Shown here: positions 40,047 to 47,876 of the stretch, piece after piece
How the letters are laid out: the number at the start of each line of letters is the position of its first letter
Position numbering within the stretch: the first letter of the stretch is position 1
Source: Deltaproteobacteria bacterium
GTDB lineage: Bacteria > JAGRBM01 > JAHCIT01
Reading direction: 5' to 3'
Length of the DNA: 64,000 nucleotides
NCBI GenBank assembly: GCA_026129095.1
Contig: JAHCIT010000004.1
Span: forward strand, 62,001-126,000
Translations under genes and position numbers: made by a program
Notes under the pieces: generated by a model
Seen by the model: only the letters and a program-made list of their open reading frames with translations
Told to the model about the DNA's origin: nothing
Databases searched by the model: none

Positions 40047-40811
40047 ATGAATCCAGCGTCTAAGCCCATCGCCAGCCCCGAACCCGCGAGCACCACCGTA
40101 CTCGTCCGGGACAGCGCAGAAGGAGCCCTCGAACTGTTCCTCACCGGCAGGCCGCTCACGATGGAGTTCGCCCCCGGCCAGCACGTCTTTCCGGGCGGCC
40201 GGATCGAACCCGGCGACGGACGGCCGGAAATCCTCGGCCGGCTCCAGGGGTTTGATCCCGCCGAGGCGGCACGCCTTGTCTCCTGCGGGGAGATTCCCGC
40301 CGGGGCGTTCTGGGTCGGGGCGATCCGGGAACTGTTCGAGGAGGCGGGGCTTCTCCTCGCGCTGGAACGGGGGGCGCCGCTCGCGCCGGAGCGGATCGCC
40401 GAGCTGGATCGCGCCTGGCGGCTCGAAGTCCAGCAGGGACGGACCGGCTTCGCCCAACTCCTGGAACAGTTCGACCTCGCACTCTCCGCTCCCCGGCTCC
40501 GTTTTTTCGATCACTGGTGCACGCCAGAGGGACGGCCCCGGCGGTTCGACACCCGGTTCTTCCTCACCGTGCTGGAGGAGCCCATCGAACTCGTCCACAC
40601 GCCGGGCGAGGCGGTCAGTTCCCTGTGGGTGCGGCCCGCAGACGCGCTGGATGCCGCCCGGCAGGGCCGGATCGGCCTCATGCCCCCCACCCGGCGGACA
40701 ATCGAGCGGCTCTCGCGCTACCGGACCGTGGAGGAACTGCTGGGGGGATACTCCAGCGACGAGTTCGCCCGCGACCTCGAACGCCGCCGCGGGCAGCCGG
40801 CGGTGGGTTAA
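40047..40811 (+). CDS. Nudix hydrolase
   Basis: A 254-residue protein with a recognisable Nudix box: 'GGRIEPGD', then after an insertion 'AIRELFEEAGLLLAL', where the REL-E-EE-G residues bind metal. The large insertion and the N-terminal 'HVFPGG' recall the CoA-diphosphatase/NUDT19-like group. It hydrolyses a nucleoside-diphosphate-linked or CoA compound in the cytoplasm; the exact substrate cannot be predicted. It converges on coxIII with a 16-bp gap. Confidence 0.9.
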   Translation: MNPASKPIASPEPASTTVLVRDSAEGALELFLTGRPLTMEFAPGQHVFPGGRIEPGDGRPEILGRLQGFDPAEAARLVSCGEIPAGAFWVGAIRELFEEAGLLLALERGAPLAPERIAELDRAWRLEVQQGRTGFAQLLEQFDLALSAPRLRFFDHWCTPEGRPRRFDTRFFLTVLEEPIELVHTPGEAVSSLWVRPADALDAARQGRIGLMPPTRRTIERLSRYRTVEELLGGYSSDEFARDLERRRGQPAVG

Positions 40812-40827
40812 GGGTCATTTCAGAACC

Positions 40828-41406
40828 TCAGTACAGATAAACGACCGGGAACAGGATCATCCAGACGATCGTCACGAAGTGCCAGTAGATGCCGGCGGCA
40901 CTGATGCCGAAGTGGTTTTTCGCCGTGTACCGGCCCTGAAGGCTTCCCGCGAAGGCGTTGACGAGAAAGCCGATCCCCACGGCGACGTGCAGCATGTGGG
41001 CTCCGGTAAGCAGGTAGTAGGTTCCGCCGAAAATCCCCTGGCTGATCTTCACGTCCGTCACGGTCCATTCGTGGACCATCGCGGCCAGAAACACCGCGCC
41101 CATGAAGACGGCCATGCCGAGGCCGATCCGGGTGCCGCCCGTGTCGGCGCGCCGCACCGACACCTGGGCAAAGAGGAGCGCCGCCGAACTGGCCGCGATG
41201 ACCGCCGTGGCGACTGCCGGGACGGCGGTGCTCAGTTCGCTGGCGCCGAAGGGGGGCCAGACCCGGTGGGCTCCGCGCAGGTAGAAATACGACGAGATGA
41301 GGCCGGAGAACAGCATGATCTCCGTGATCAGCAGCATGATCATTCCCATCTCCCGGCCGGAGATGTTGAAGCCCGTTCGGGGCGGAATGCTCGCGTCAGG
41401 TACCAC
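40828..41406 (-). CDS. ctaE: Cytochrome c oxidase subunit III
   Basis: A 192-residue polytopic membrane protein with five hydrophobic segments and the family pattern 'ISGREMGMIMLLITEIMLFS' and 'THMLHVAVG'-like 'GAHMLHVAVGIGFLVNAF'. It is the aa3/caa3-type heme-copper oxidase subunit III, in the short form. It is the last gene of a minus-strand heme-A/oxidase assembly operon. Subunits I and II are not in this window, so they must be elsewhere. Confidence 0.92.
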   Translation of the reverse strand: MVPDASIPPRTGFNISGREMGMIMLLITEIMLFSGLISSYFYLRGAHRVWPPFGASELSTAVPAVATAVIAASSAALLFAQVSVRRADTGGTRIGLGMAVFMGAVFLAAMVHEWTVTDVKISQGIFGGTYYLLTGAHMLHVAVGIGFLVNAFAGSLQGRYTAKNHFGISAAGIYWHFVTIVWMILFPVVYLY

Positions 41407-41415
41407 GCGGATTTT

Positions 41416-41616
41416 TTACAGCATGTATTCGGGGTCTTCGACGTTTTCAGTGAACGACAGGCTGAAGCCCATCATTCCGAGCAGCGAGAAGAGCGCGACC
41501 ATGACGATGGCGTGCTCGCGTTCGGACGGGACGTCGGTGCCGAACAGCTTGACGAGGGCGACCACGGTCAGGATGAAAAAGAGGATGCCAGCGTAGCGGA
41601 GAAACTTGAAGGCCAT
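41416..41616 (-). CDS. Small two-TM protein, probable oxidase subunit IV
   Basis: A 66-residue protein with two hydrophobic segments ('AGILFFILTVVALVKLFG' and 'AIVMVALFSLLGMMGFSLSF'). It lies 9 bp upstream of coxIII in the same operon. The place and size suggest a small cytochrome oxidase subunit IV or assembly partner. No conserved residue confirms this. Confidence 0.6.
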   Translation of the reverse strand: MAFKFLRYAGILFFILTVVALVKLFGTDVPSEREHAIVMVALFSLLGMMGFSLSFTENVEDPEYML

Positions 41617-41685
41617 AACAATTCCCGTTCCTTAAGGATCTTGGATTCCACCTGCCGCACGGCCCTTGCATGAAGGCCCCGGCGG

Positions 41686-42177
41686 TCAGGGCGCAAGCAG
41701 GAGCGATGTAGCCGGTCCCCGGTCCGGGGGCAACAGCGGGAGCTGGTAGAGCATGAGATACACCAGCACCCCGGTTATGGATACGTAGACCCAGATGGGG
41801 AACGCCCACCGGGCGATCCGCTTGTGCTCGGCGAACCGCTCCTTCAGGGCGAGGAACACCGCCCGGGGGACAAGGAACACGAGACTCATGGCGAGCACCG
41901 TGTGGGTGCCGAGCACCCACTGGTAAGCGGTCCTCAGCCATCCGCCGCCCGGATAGTAGGTGGTCCCGGTGAGCGTCATCCGGGTGACGTAGGAGATGAG
42001 GAACAGCGAGGCGACGGTGATGGCCGCCAGCATCAGCCTTTTGTGGGTCGCCCGGTCCCCCCGCCGGATGGCACGCCAGGCGGTCATGAGCAGGACGAAC
42101 GAGGTGAAGTTCAGGCAGGCATTGAGAAGCGCCAGCGTCGGGCCGATGCCTTCGGGCGGAAACCCCCGGTGCAGCAT
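41686..42177 (-). CDS. DUF420 membrane protein (CtaM-like)
   Basis: A 163-residue membrane protein with four hydrophobic segments and conserved His/Arg ('RRGDRATHKRLMLAAITVAS', 'VLGTHTVLA', 'EHKRIARWAFPIWVYVSITG') of the DUF420 family. The Bacillus homologue CtaM is required for assembly of caa3-type oxidases. Its start overlaps the SCO stop by one base (translational coupling). Confidence 0.88.
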   Translation of the reverse strand: MLHRGFPPEGIGPTLALLNACLNFTSFVLLMTAWRAIRRGDRATHKRLMLAAITVASLFLISYVTRMTLTGTTYYPGGGWLRTAYQWVLGTHTVLAMSLVFLVPRAVFLALKERFAEHKRIARWAFPIWVYVSITGVLVYLMLYQLPLLPPDRGPATSLLLAP

Positions 42178-42887
42178 CAGCCGGCACCCATCTCGGCCAG
42201 CAGCGACCTGATATCCCGGCTCAGGTTTCCGAGCCCTTCCCGGTCGGTGACGTAGTAGCCCCGGATGCGGCCCTGCCAGTCCACCAGCACGAACCGCTCG
42301 CCGTGCATGATGTCATAGGCCTGCTCGAAGCTCGGCGCGTCGCGCCCGTCCTCGATCCCGCTCATGCCGGCATCCATGCTCATGCGGAAGCCCTTGACGA
42401 CGGTGCGTTCGATCTCCGGCAGCGGCCCGGTAAGGAAATGCCACCGGCCGAAGTCTGCCCCGTACTTGTCGCCGTACGCGGTGAGCCGTTCCGGTGTGTC
42501 CACCTTCGGGTCCACCGTGAACGAAGCGAGCAGGATGGGCAGACGTCCCGACCGGCTCTCCTTCTCGGCCTCGACGATCCACTTCTGCACGCCGGCCATC
42601 TTCTGCGTCAGCAGCGGGCAGGCTCCCTGGCAACTGGTGAAGATGAAGTTCGCCACCCAGATCCGCCCCCGGAAATCCTCCAGCGTCATCACCCGGCCGT
42701 CCTGCGCCGTGAGCGAGAACCCCGGCAGCGTGGCGAGCGGCGGCGGGGCGTCTCCGGTCCTTTTCTGCTGGAGCAGCCAGGCGGTCACCGGGACCGCGAG
42801 CACGAACAGGACGAACGCCGCCCACAGGAGCGGGCGGCCCCGCGGCGCGGCGGCGGTGTCGGGAGCAGGCAGGGTTTCCGTGGTCAT
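42177..42887 (-). CDS. SCO1/SenC-family copper chaperone
   Basis: A 236-residue protein with an N-terminal membrane anchor (near residues 20-40) and a thioredoxin-like periplasmic domain. The copper ligands are present: 'CQGAC' (CxxxC) and a distal His in 'MHGERFVLVDWQGRI'. SCO proteins deliver copper to the CuA site of cytochrome oxidase subunit II. It is translationally coupled to DUF420 and lies 37 bp downstream of the ABC permease gene. Confidence 0.93.
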   Translation of the reverse strand: MTTETLPAPDTAAAPRGRPLLWAAFVLFVLAVPVTAWLLQQKRTGDAPPPLATLPGFSLTAQDGRVMTLEDFRGRIWVANFIFTSCQGACPLLTQKMAGVQKWIVEAEKESRSGRLPILLASFTVDPKVDTPERLTAYGDKYGADFGRWHFLTGPLPEIERTVVKGFRMSMDAGMSGIEDGRDAPSFEQAYDIMHGERFVLVDWQGRIRGYYVTDREGLGNLSRDIRSLLAEMGAG

Positions 42888-42924
42888 GGCGCTGTAACCT
42901 CCGGTGGCTGGCGGGAACGGGCCG

Positions 42925-43716
42925 TCATACCCGGCGGCGGCAGAACATCACCGCCGACGTCAGCATGAACAGGGTGAAGACGATCAGAATGATCATGTCG
43001 CGGGCGAGCATGACCTGGAGCTGCGGGCTCCCGCGGCTTCCGGCGATGGCGAGCCGGACGGCCTCCACCGAGTAGGTGACGGGATTGAGCTTCATCACCC
43101 ACTGCATCCACGGGCTTGCGCCCTCGACGGGGAAGGCCGCGCCGGAAAGGAGCCAGAGCGGCATCAGCACGATCATCATGATCGCGTGGTAGCCCTGCAC
43201 GTTGTCGATGACCCAGGCGATGACGAAGCCGAGCGCGGTCAGGCTCATCCCCGTGAGCAAAAGCGCCTGCCCCAGCACGAACCATTCGATGACGCCATAC
43301 GGATAGCCGGCCAGGGGGGCCAGCATGAGGAAAAACGCCGCCTGGAGCATCGCAACGGTGGTCGAGCCCAGTATCTTCCCCATCACCAGCGATGCACGCG
43401 ACGCCGGTGCGGCGATCACCGCCTGGAGGAAGCCCTCGTGCCGGTCCTCGATGACGGAGATCGTCGTGAAGATGGCCGTGAACAGCACGATCATCACCAC
43501 GACACCGGGGTAGAAGTAGGTGTGGTAGTCCATGTCCCCGGCCCCCGGAACCCGGAACGATCCCGCGAGCCCCGAACCCAGGACGAACCACATCAGCACC
43601 GGCTGGCCGAGCGCGCCCACCACGCGGCTCCGCTGGCGGAAGAAGCGAACCATGTCGCGCTTCCACAGCACGTAGACGGCTGACAGGTTCAGCCTGAGGG
43701 CGCTTTGTCCTTCCAT
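42925..43716 (-). CDS. ABC-2 type transporter permease
   Basis: A 263-residue membrane protein with six hydrophobic segments. 'VIEDRHEGFLQAVIAAPASR' is the ABC-2 permease motif, and 'NPVTYSVEAVR' lies near the C-terminus. Its ATG overlaps the ATPase stop by one base (ATGA), so both form one exporter. The pair sits inside the heme-A operon, suggesting a role in oxidase biogenesis such as heme, copper or lipid handling, but the substrate is unknown. A longer upstream start is unlikely, as it would overlap the ATPase gene. Confidence 0.9.
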   Translation of the reverse strand: MEGQSALRLNLSAVYVLWKRDMVRFFRQRSRVVGALGQPVLMWFVLGSGLAGSFRVPGAGDMDYHTYFYPGVVVMIVLFTAIFTTISVIEDRHEGFLQAVIAAPASRASLVMGKILGSTTVAMLQAAFFLMLAPLAGYPYGVIEWFVLGQALLLTGMSLTALGFVIAWVIDNVQGYHAIMMIVLMPLWLLSGAAFPVEGASPWMQWVMKLNPVTYSVEAVRLAIAGSRGSPQLQVMLARDMIILIVFTLFMLTSAVMFCRRRV

Positions 43717-44669
43717 CAGTCCCCGCCCTCCCCGGCTTCCGACAGGCTGTGTCCGGTCAGCCGCGCAAAGACGTCGGCCAGCGTCGGCGTGCGGATTCCC
43801 ACCGACCGGAACCGGCCGCGCGGGAACGCCTCCACCACGCGGGGCACCATCTTGTGCGCGTCCGGGCATTCGATGAGCAGCCCTTCGGGCGAAACCCGGC
43901 CCTTGAGCGACAGCGCCGCCTCGATCTCCGCCTGCGCGGCCTCAAGGCCGTCACCGTCAATGACGATGAGATCGTCCGACACCTGCTTCTTCAGCGCCGC
44001 CGGGGTTTCCACCGCCACGCACCGGCCCGAATCGAGAACGAGAAGCCGGTCGCAGTATTCGGCCTCCTCCGGGTGATGCGTCGTCAGCAGCACCGTGAGG
44101 CCGGTCGTCTCGCACAGCCGGCGGATCCGTTCCCACAGCCGCCGCAGCGTCGCCTGGTCGAGGCCCTGCGCCGGCTCGTCCATGACGAGGACGGCGGGGT
44201 TGTGCAGCAGCACGCGGGCCACTTCGAGGCGGCGGCGCATGCCGCCGGAAAACTCGGCCACCTTCCCGCCGGCCCGCCCGGTGAGGTCCATGAACTCCAG
44301 CACCTCGGCAATCCGCTTGCCTGCCTGTTCGCCGCGGATGCCATAGAGCGCCGCGCCGAAGGCGAGGTTTTCCCGCGCCGTAAGCTGGATATCCACCGAC
44401 GGCTTCTGAAACACGACGCCCAGTTTCGCCCGGTAGGACCACTCATCGGGGTGGACGGGTTTTCCGTTCAGGATGATCCGGCCTTCCCGGAGCGGCAGAA
44501 GGCCCGTGAGCAGGTGGAACGCCGTGCTTTTTCCCGCGCCGTTGGGGCCGAGAAAGCCGAACACCTCGCCGCGCATTACCTCGAACGAAAGGTGATCGAG
44601 CGCCAGACGGTCGCCGTAGCGGTGGGTCAGCCCCTCGGCCTGGAAACAGATGGTGGCGGTTTCGCTCAT
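43716..44669 (-). CDS. ABC transporter ATP-binding protein
   Basis: A 317-residue ATPase: Walker A 'GPNGAGKST', signature 'FSGGMRRRLEVAR', Walker B 'VLVMDEPAQGLD', H-loop 'LLTTHHPEEAEYCDR'. A C-terminal extension (about 90 residues) fits DrrA/NatA-like exporters. It couples to the ABC-2 permease encoded one base downstream and lies 16 bp downstream of ctaB on the same strand. Confidence 0.94.
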   Translation of the reverse strand: MSETATICFQAEGLTHRYGDRLALDHLSFEVMRGEVFGFLGPNGAGKSTAFHLLTGLLPLREGRIILNGKPVHPDEWSYRAKLGVVFQKPSVDIQLTARENLAFGAALYGIRGEQAGKRIAEVLEFMDLTGRAGGKVAEFSGGMRRRLEVARVLLHNPAVLVMDEPAQGLDQATLRRLWERIRRLCETTGLTVLLTTHHPEEAEYCDRLLVLDSGRCVAVETPAALKKQVSDDLIVIDGDGLEAAQAEIEAALSLKGRVSPEGLLIECPDAHKMVPRVVEAFPRGRFRSVGIRTPTLADVFARLTGHSLSEAGEGGD

Positions 44670-44685
44670 GGCAGGCTGACCCTAC

Positions 44686-45543
44686 TTACAGGCGGCCCCC
44701 GCTGTCTGCAACGAGCGCCGCGAAAATCCCGACGAGGTAGACGAGCGAGAGGGCAAAGAGCTGGCGGGGCCAGGCGGGCGGCTGGGTTTCCTTCAGTCCC
44801 TTGAGGCCCCAGACGAAGAACGCCGTGCCAAGGCCCACCGCCGTCAGGAGATAGAGGGCCCCTGCCACGCCCAGCATGAACGGCAGCAGGCTCACTGGCA
44901 CCAGCACCGCCGACCACAGGACGATCTGGAGCCGGGTTTTCCGCTCGCCGGTTTCGTGCGGCATCAGCACAAGGCCGGCGCGGGCGTATTCGTCGGAACG
45001 GAACAGCGAGATCGCCAGGAAGTGCGGTACCTGCCAGACGAACATGATCGAAAAGAGCACGATGCCCGGCAGTTCGAGCCGTCCCGTCGCCGCCGTCCAG
45101 CCGATGAGCGGCGGCATCGCACCGGGAATGCTGCCCACAAGAAGCGCGAACGAGGTCTTCTGCTTGAGCGGCGTGTAGACCAGCACATAGGAGATGAGCG
45201 ACAGCGCGGCGAGCAGGCCCGACAGGACATTCACGCCGAACGTCATGACGGGAATCCCGGCGGCTGCGAGGCCCATGCCGAAATAAAGCGCCGTCCGGGG
45301 CAACAGGAGGCGGGCCGGCAGGGGCCGCCCGCGGGTCCGCTCCATGCGGGCGTCGATGTCCCGCTCCAGGTACATGTTGAGCGCGTTCGCCCCGCCCACG
45401 ACGAGTCCCATTCCGAGAAGGCACCCAAGCAGCACGCCGGGCCCAGGCGCCTGCGGGGCGATGTAGGCACCGACGGCCACCGCTCCCAGCGCCGTCACCA
45501 GGATGCGCGGCTTGGTGAGCGCGACGAGCGCCTTCAGGTCCAT
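44686..45543 (-). CDS. ctaB: Heme o synthase (protoheme IX farnesyltransferase)
   Basis: A 285-residue UbiA-superfamily membrane enzyme with the aspartate-rich motif 'NALNMYLERDIDARMERT' near residues 53-70 and a second 'DEYARAG' loop. It adds a farnesyl chain to protoheme to make heme o, the precursor of heme a. The gene follows ctaA by 11 bp in the same direction. Confidence 0.95.
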   Translation of the reverse strand: MDLKALVALTKPRILVTALGAVAVGAYIAPQAPGPGVLLGCLLGMGLVVGGANALNMYLERDIDARMERTRGRPLPARLLLPRTALYFGMGLAAAGIPVMTFGVNVLSGLLAALSLISYVLVYTPLKQKTSFALLVGSIPGAMPPLIGWTAATGRLELPGIVLFSIMFVWQVPHFLAISLFRSDEYARAGLVLMPHETGERKTRLQIVLWSAVLVPVSLLPFMLGVAGALYLLTAVGLGTAFFVWGLKGLKETQPPAWPRQLFALSLVYLVGIFAALVADSGGRL

Positions 45544-45554
45544 CGCCGGGGGTG

Positions 45555-46499
45555 TCAGATCGCTTCCGATGGCCGTGCCCCTCCCGTGACCGTTTCAGCC
45601 GCCAGCGGCGTTCCGAACCGGTTTGCCTCGCGGCTCACCATCCAGGCGGCGACGTGAAGCGCCAGCAGCGCCGCCCCGCCGGCAAGGTGGGCTGTCACCG
45701 TGACCAGTTCGAGCCGCGTGAAGACGCTCGCAATGCCGAGCCCCGCCTGTACCGCGAGCATCACCAGCAGCGCCACGCGCAGCGTCCTGAAGGCACGGTG
45801 GAGGGGGGCCTCCCGGCGGATCACGAGAACGAGCATCACCACGGCGGCGATGACAAGGAGCGCGCCAATCCGGTGGCCCATGTGGACCCAGACGGCTCCG
45901 GCAGGCCAGGCCGTCTCGCCGCACAGGGGAAAGCCGGTGCAGGCGAGCCCCGCGTTCGTGTGGCGGACGACCGCGCCGAGAACGATCTGCACGTAGACGA
46001 CGGCGGTGGAGACGGCCGTCCAGCGGCGGATGGCCGGAAACGGATGCAGTTCGCCCTCCGGCACGCCGGCGACGGGGCGGCCCGGCCGGGTGAGAAAGGC
46101 AATCACGACGAGCAGGCCGAAGTAGACCATCGCCGTGCCCAGGTGCGCGGTCGAGACGGCCGGCGGAAGCCGCCAGATCACCGTCGCCGCTCCGAGCAGG
46201 CCCTGAAGAATGACCAGCACGGCGGCCGTGACGCCGAGCCACCGGAGGGCCGGGTTTTCCCGGAATCCCGTCCAGATGAGGCCGGCCAGGACGAGCGTCA
46301 TCAGTCCCACGGCGGAGGCGACGAGCCGGTGCCCGTGCTCATAGAAGACGAGGCCCGTCATCTCCGGCATCAGGGTGCCGTGGCAGGTGGGCCAGTCCGG
46401 GCAGGCGAGCGAGGCGCCCGTGCCATGCACAAGGCCGCCCACGATCAGCAGAAAGAAGGTCGCCACCACGGTGGCCAGAGCGGTTCGGTACGCCCACAT
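45555..46499 (-). CDS. ctaA: Heme A synthase (CtaA/COX15)
   Basis: A 314-residue protein with eight hydrophobic segments. Conserved heme-ligand His residues lie in 'GHRLVASAVG' and 'AHLGTAMVYF', with a second pair in 'MGHRIGALLV' and 'AHLAGGAALL'. Cys pairs 'CPDWPTC' and 'CTGFPLC' mark the two loops of CtaA. It oxidises the C8 methyl of heme o to make heme a. It is the first gene of the oxidase operon; its promoter should lie in 46500-46713. Confidence 0.95.
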   Translation of the reverse strand: MWAYRTALATVVATFFLLIVGGLVHGTGASLACPDWPTCHGTLMPEMTGLVFYEHGHRLVASAVGLMTLVLAGLIWTGFRENPALRWLGVTAAVLVILQGLLGAATVIWRLPPAVSTAHLGTAMVYFGLLVVIAFLTRPGRPVAGVPEGELHPFPAIRRWTAVSTAVVYVQIVLGAVVRHTNAGLACTGFPLCGETAWPAGAVWVHMGHRIGALLVIAAVVMLVLVIRREAPLHRAFRTLRVALLVMLAVQAGLGIASVFTRLELVTVTAHLAGGAALLALHVAAWMVSREANRFGTPLAAETVTGGARPSEAI

Positions 46500-46713
46500 G
46501 ATTCCGTTGAAGAAGGAACTCCCGCAGGCCCCTGGGGGCCCGCCCTTAGAAGATTAACGCGCACCGCCAGCGGGCGCCGGGTTTCCCTAACCCCCGGCAA
46601 CCCGTGAGACAAGTTGGGTTTCTGACGGAGGCAGAGCAAGATTTTCCTTGCCTACGGCCCCCATGAACCGGTTAGGTTCACGCCTGCCTGATCCAGGCAG
46701 GGAGTCAACGACC

Positions 46714-47529
46714 ATGACCGCTTCTTCCGCTTCGGCAGCCTCGGCCGCGCCACAGATTGACCTCACCGGACAGAAGGTGCTCGTCACCGGGGGTTCACGC
46801 GGCATCGGGCGCGGCATCGCGCTGGCCTGCGCCCGCGCCGGAGCCGACGTGGCGGTGAACTACGTGAAAAGCGCCGAGGCCGCGGCGGAGACAGTGGCCG
46901 AAATCCAGAAGCTCGGCCGCAAGGCGACGGCCCTCCAGGGGGACATGTCGAAACCGGCCGACGTCAAGCGCGTCTTCGCCGGGGCAAAAGAGTTCCTGGG
47001 CGGGCTGGACGCGGCCGCCATCAACGCGGGCATCGCCTCCAAGGCGGTGTTCGTGCGCGAGACGGCCGACGAGGAGATCGAGCGGGTGTTCGCCGTGGAC
47101 CTGCTCGGCGCGTATTACTGCGCCCGCGAGGCGGCGGCGATCTTCCACGAGCAGAAGCACGGCCTTATCGTGATGATCTCCAGCGTGCTGGCTCAGACCC
47201 GCAGCGCCAAGATGGGCCCCTACGCCGTCGCCAAGGCGGCCCTCGAAGGGCTGATGACCATGCTGGCCCGCGAGGAGGCCCAGGCCCGCGTCCGCGTGAA
47301 CAATATCCTGCCGGGGCTGGTCAATACCGACATGGGCCTCAAGGTGGTCAAGCCGATGGGGTTCAAGGAAGTGAGCCAGCTGGGGCCGGCCTTTCCGCTG
47401 GGCCGCGTCTGCGAACCCGAGGATATCGGCAACCTGTTCGCTTTCCTCGCTTCTCCCGCCGGTTCCTACATTACCGGCCAGTCGATCATGGTCGAGGGTG
47501 GCTCGACGCTGGTGAAAGGGATGTTCTAG
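46714..47529 (+). CDS. SDR-family oxidoreductase (FabG-like)
   Basis: A 271-residue short-chain dehydrogenase/reductase: NAD(P)-binding 'TGGSRGIGRGIALA' and active site Ser in 'MISSVLAQ' with Tyr-x-x-x-Lys in 'GPYAVAKAALEG'. It resembles 3-oxoacyl-ACP reductase, but the substrate is uncertain. The ATG was chosen because CAGGGAG lies upstream; an ATG-proximal palindrome CTGCCTG-ATC-CAGGCAG (46684-46700) may be a regulatory site. It precedes the pst operon and is probably separate. Confidence 0.88.
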   Translation: MTASSASAASAAPQIDLTGQKVLVTGGSRGIGRGIALACARAGADVAVNYVKSAEAAAETVAEIQKLGRKATALQGDMSKPADVKRVFAGAKEFLGGLDAAAINAGIASKAVFVRETADEEIERVFAVDLLGAYYCAREAAAIFHEQKHGLIVMISSVLAQTRSAKMGPYAVAKAALEGLMTMLAREEAQARVRVNNILPGLVNTDMGLKVVKPMGFKEVSQLGPAFPLGRVCEPEDIGNLFAFLASPAGSYITGQSIMVEGGSTLVKGMF

Positions 47530-47659
47530 GGGCCCCCCGCCGGGCAATTGTTACAACCGGTACCGGCCGGCGTCTTTCCCGTTTCAGATAGTTATTTCAA
47601 TCAGTTAGCCAGACCACGGGTAACGGCCCCCTTTTGCCGTTCCAGATTCACCACCCCGC

Positions 47660-47677
47660 CGTCACAGTTTCGTCACA
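47660..47677 (+). promoter_or_regulatory. Pho box (PhoB-binding direct repeat)
   Basis: CGTCACA-GTTT-CGTCACA: two identical 7-bp direct repeats separated by 4 bp, the exact 11-bp spacing of a Pho box. It lies upstream of pstC in an operon that encodes PhoB itself, so the operon is probably auto-regulated under phosphate starvation. Confidence 0.7.
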
Positions 47678-47876
47678 ACTGTTTCTTAGTGTCTGCCCGG
47701 TCCGGAAAGGCCGGACCCGCCAGGTTCCTTATATCAGGAGTAGCCGAGCTGTCTTGCCGCCTCGCCAACAGACCGGACAGAACATGGGCAGTGAAACCAC
47801 CCGCCAGGAAACCGGCCCCGGTAAAACCGGGGGTTTTCCGCCGCCTGCGGGCGGCGTGGCTCCGGAGCATCCGCCC

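Noticed and set aside
47634-47876. N-terminal extension of pstC to the ATG at 47634
   Set aside because: It would place the Pho box inside the coding sequence and has no ribosome site.
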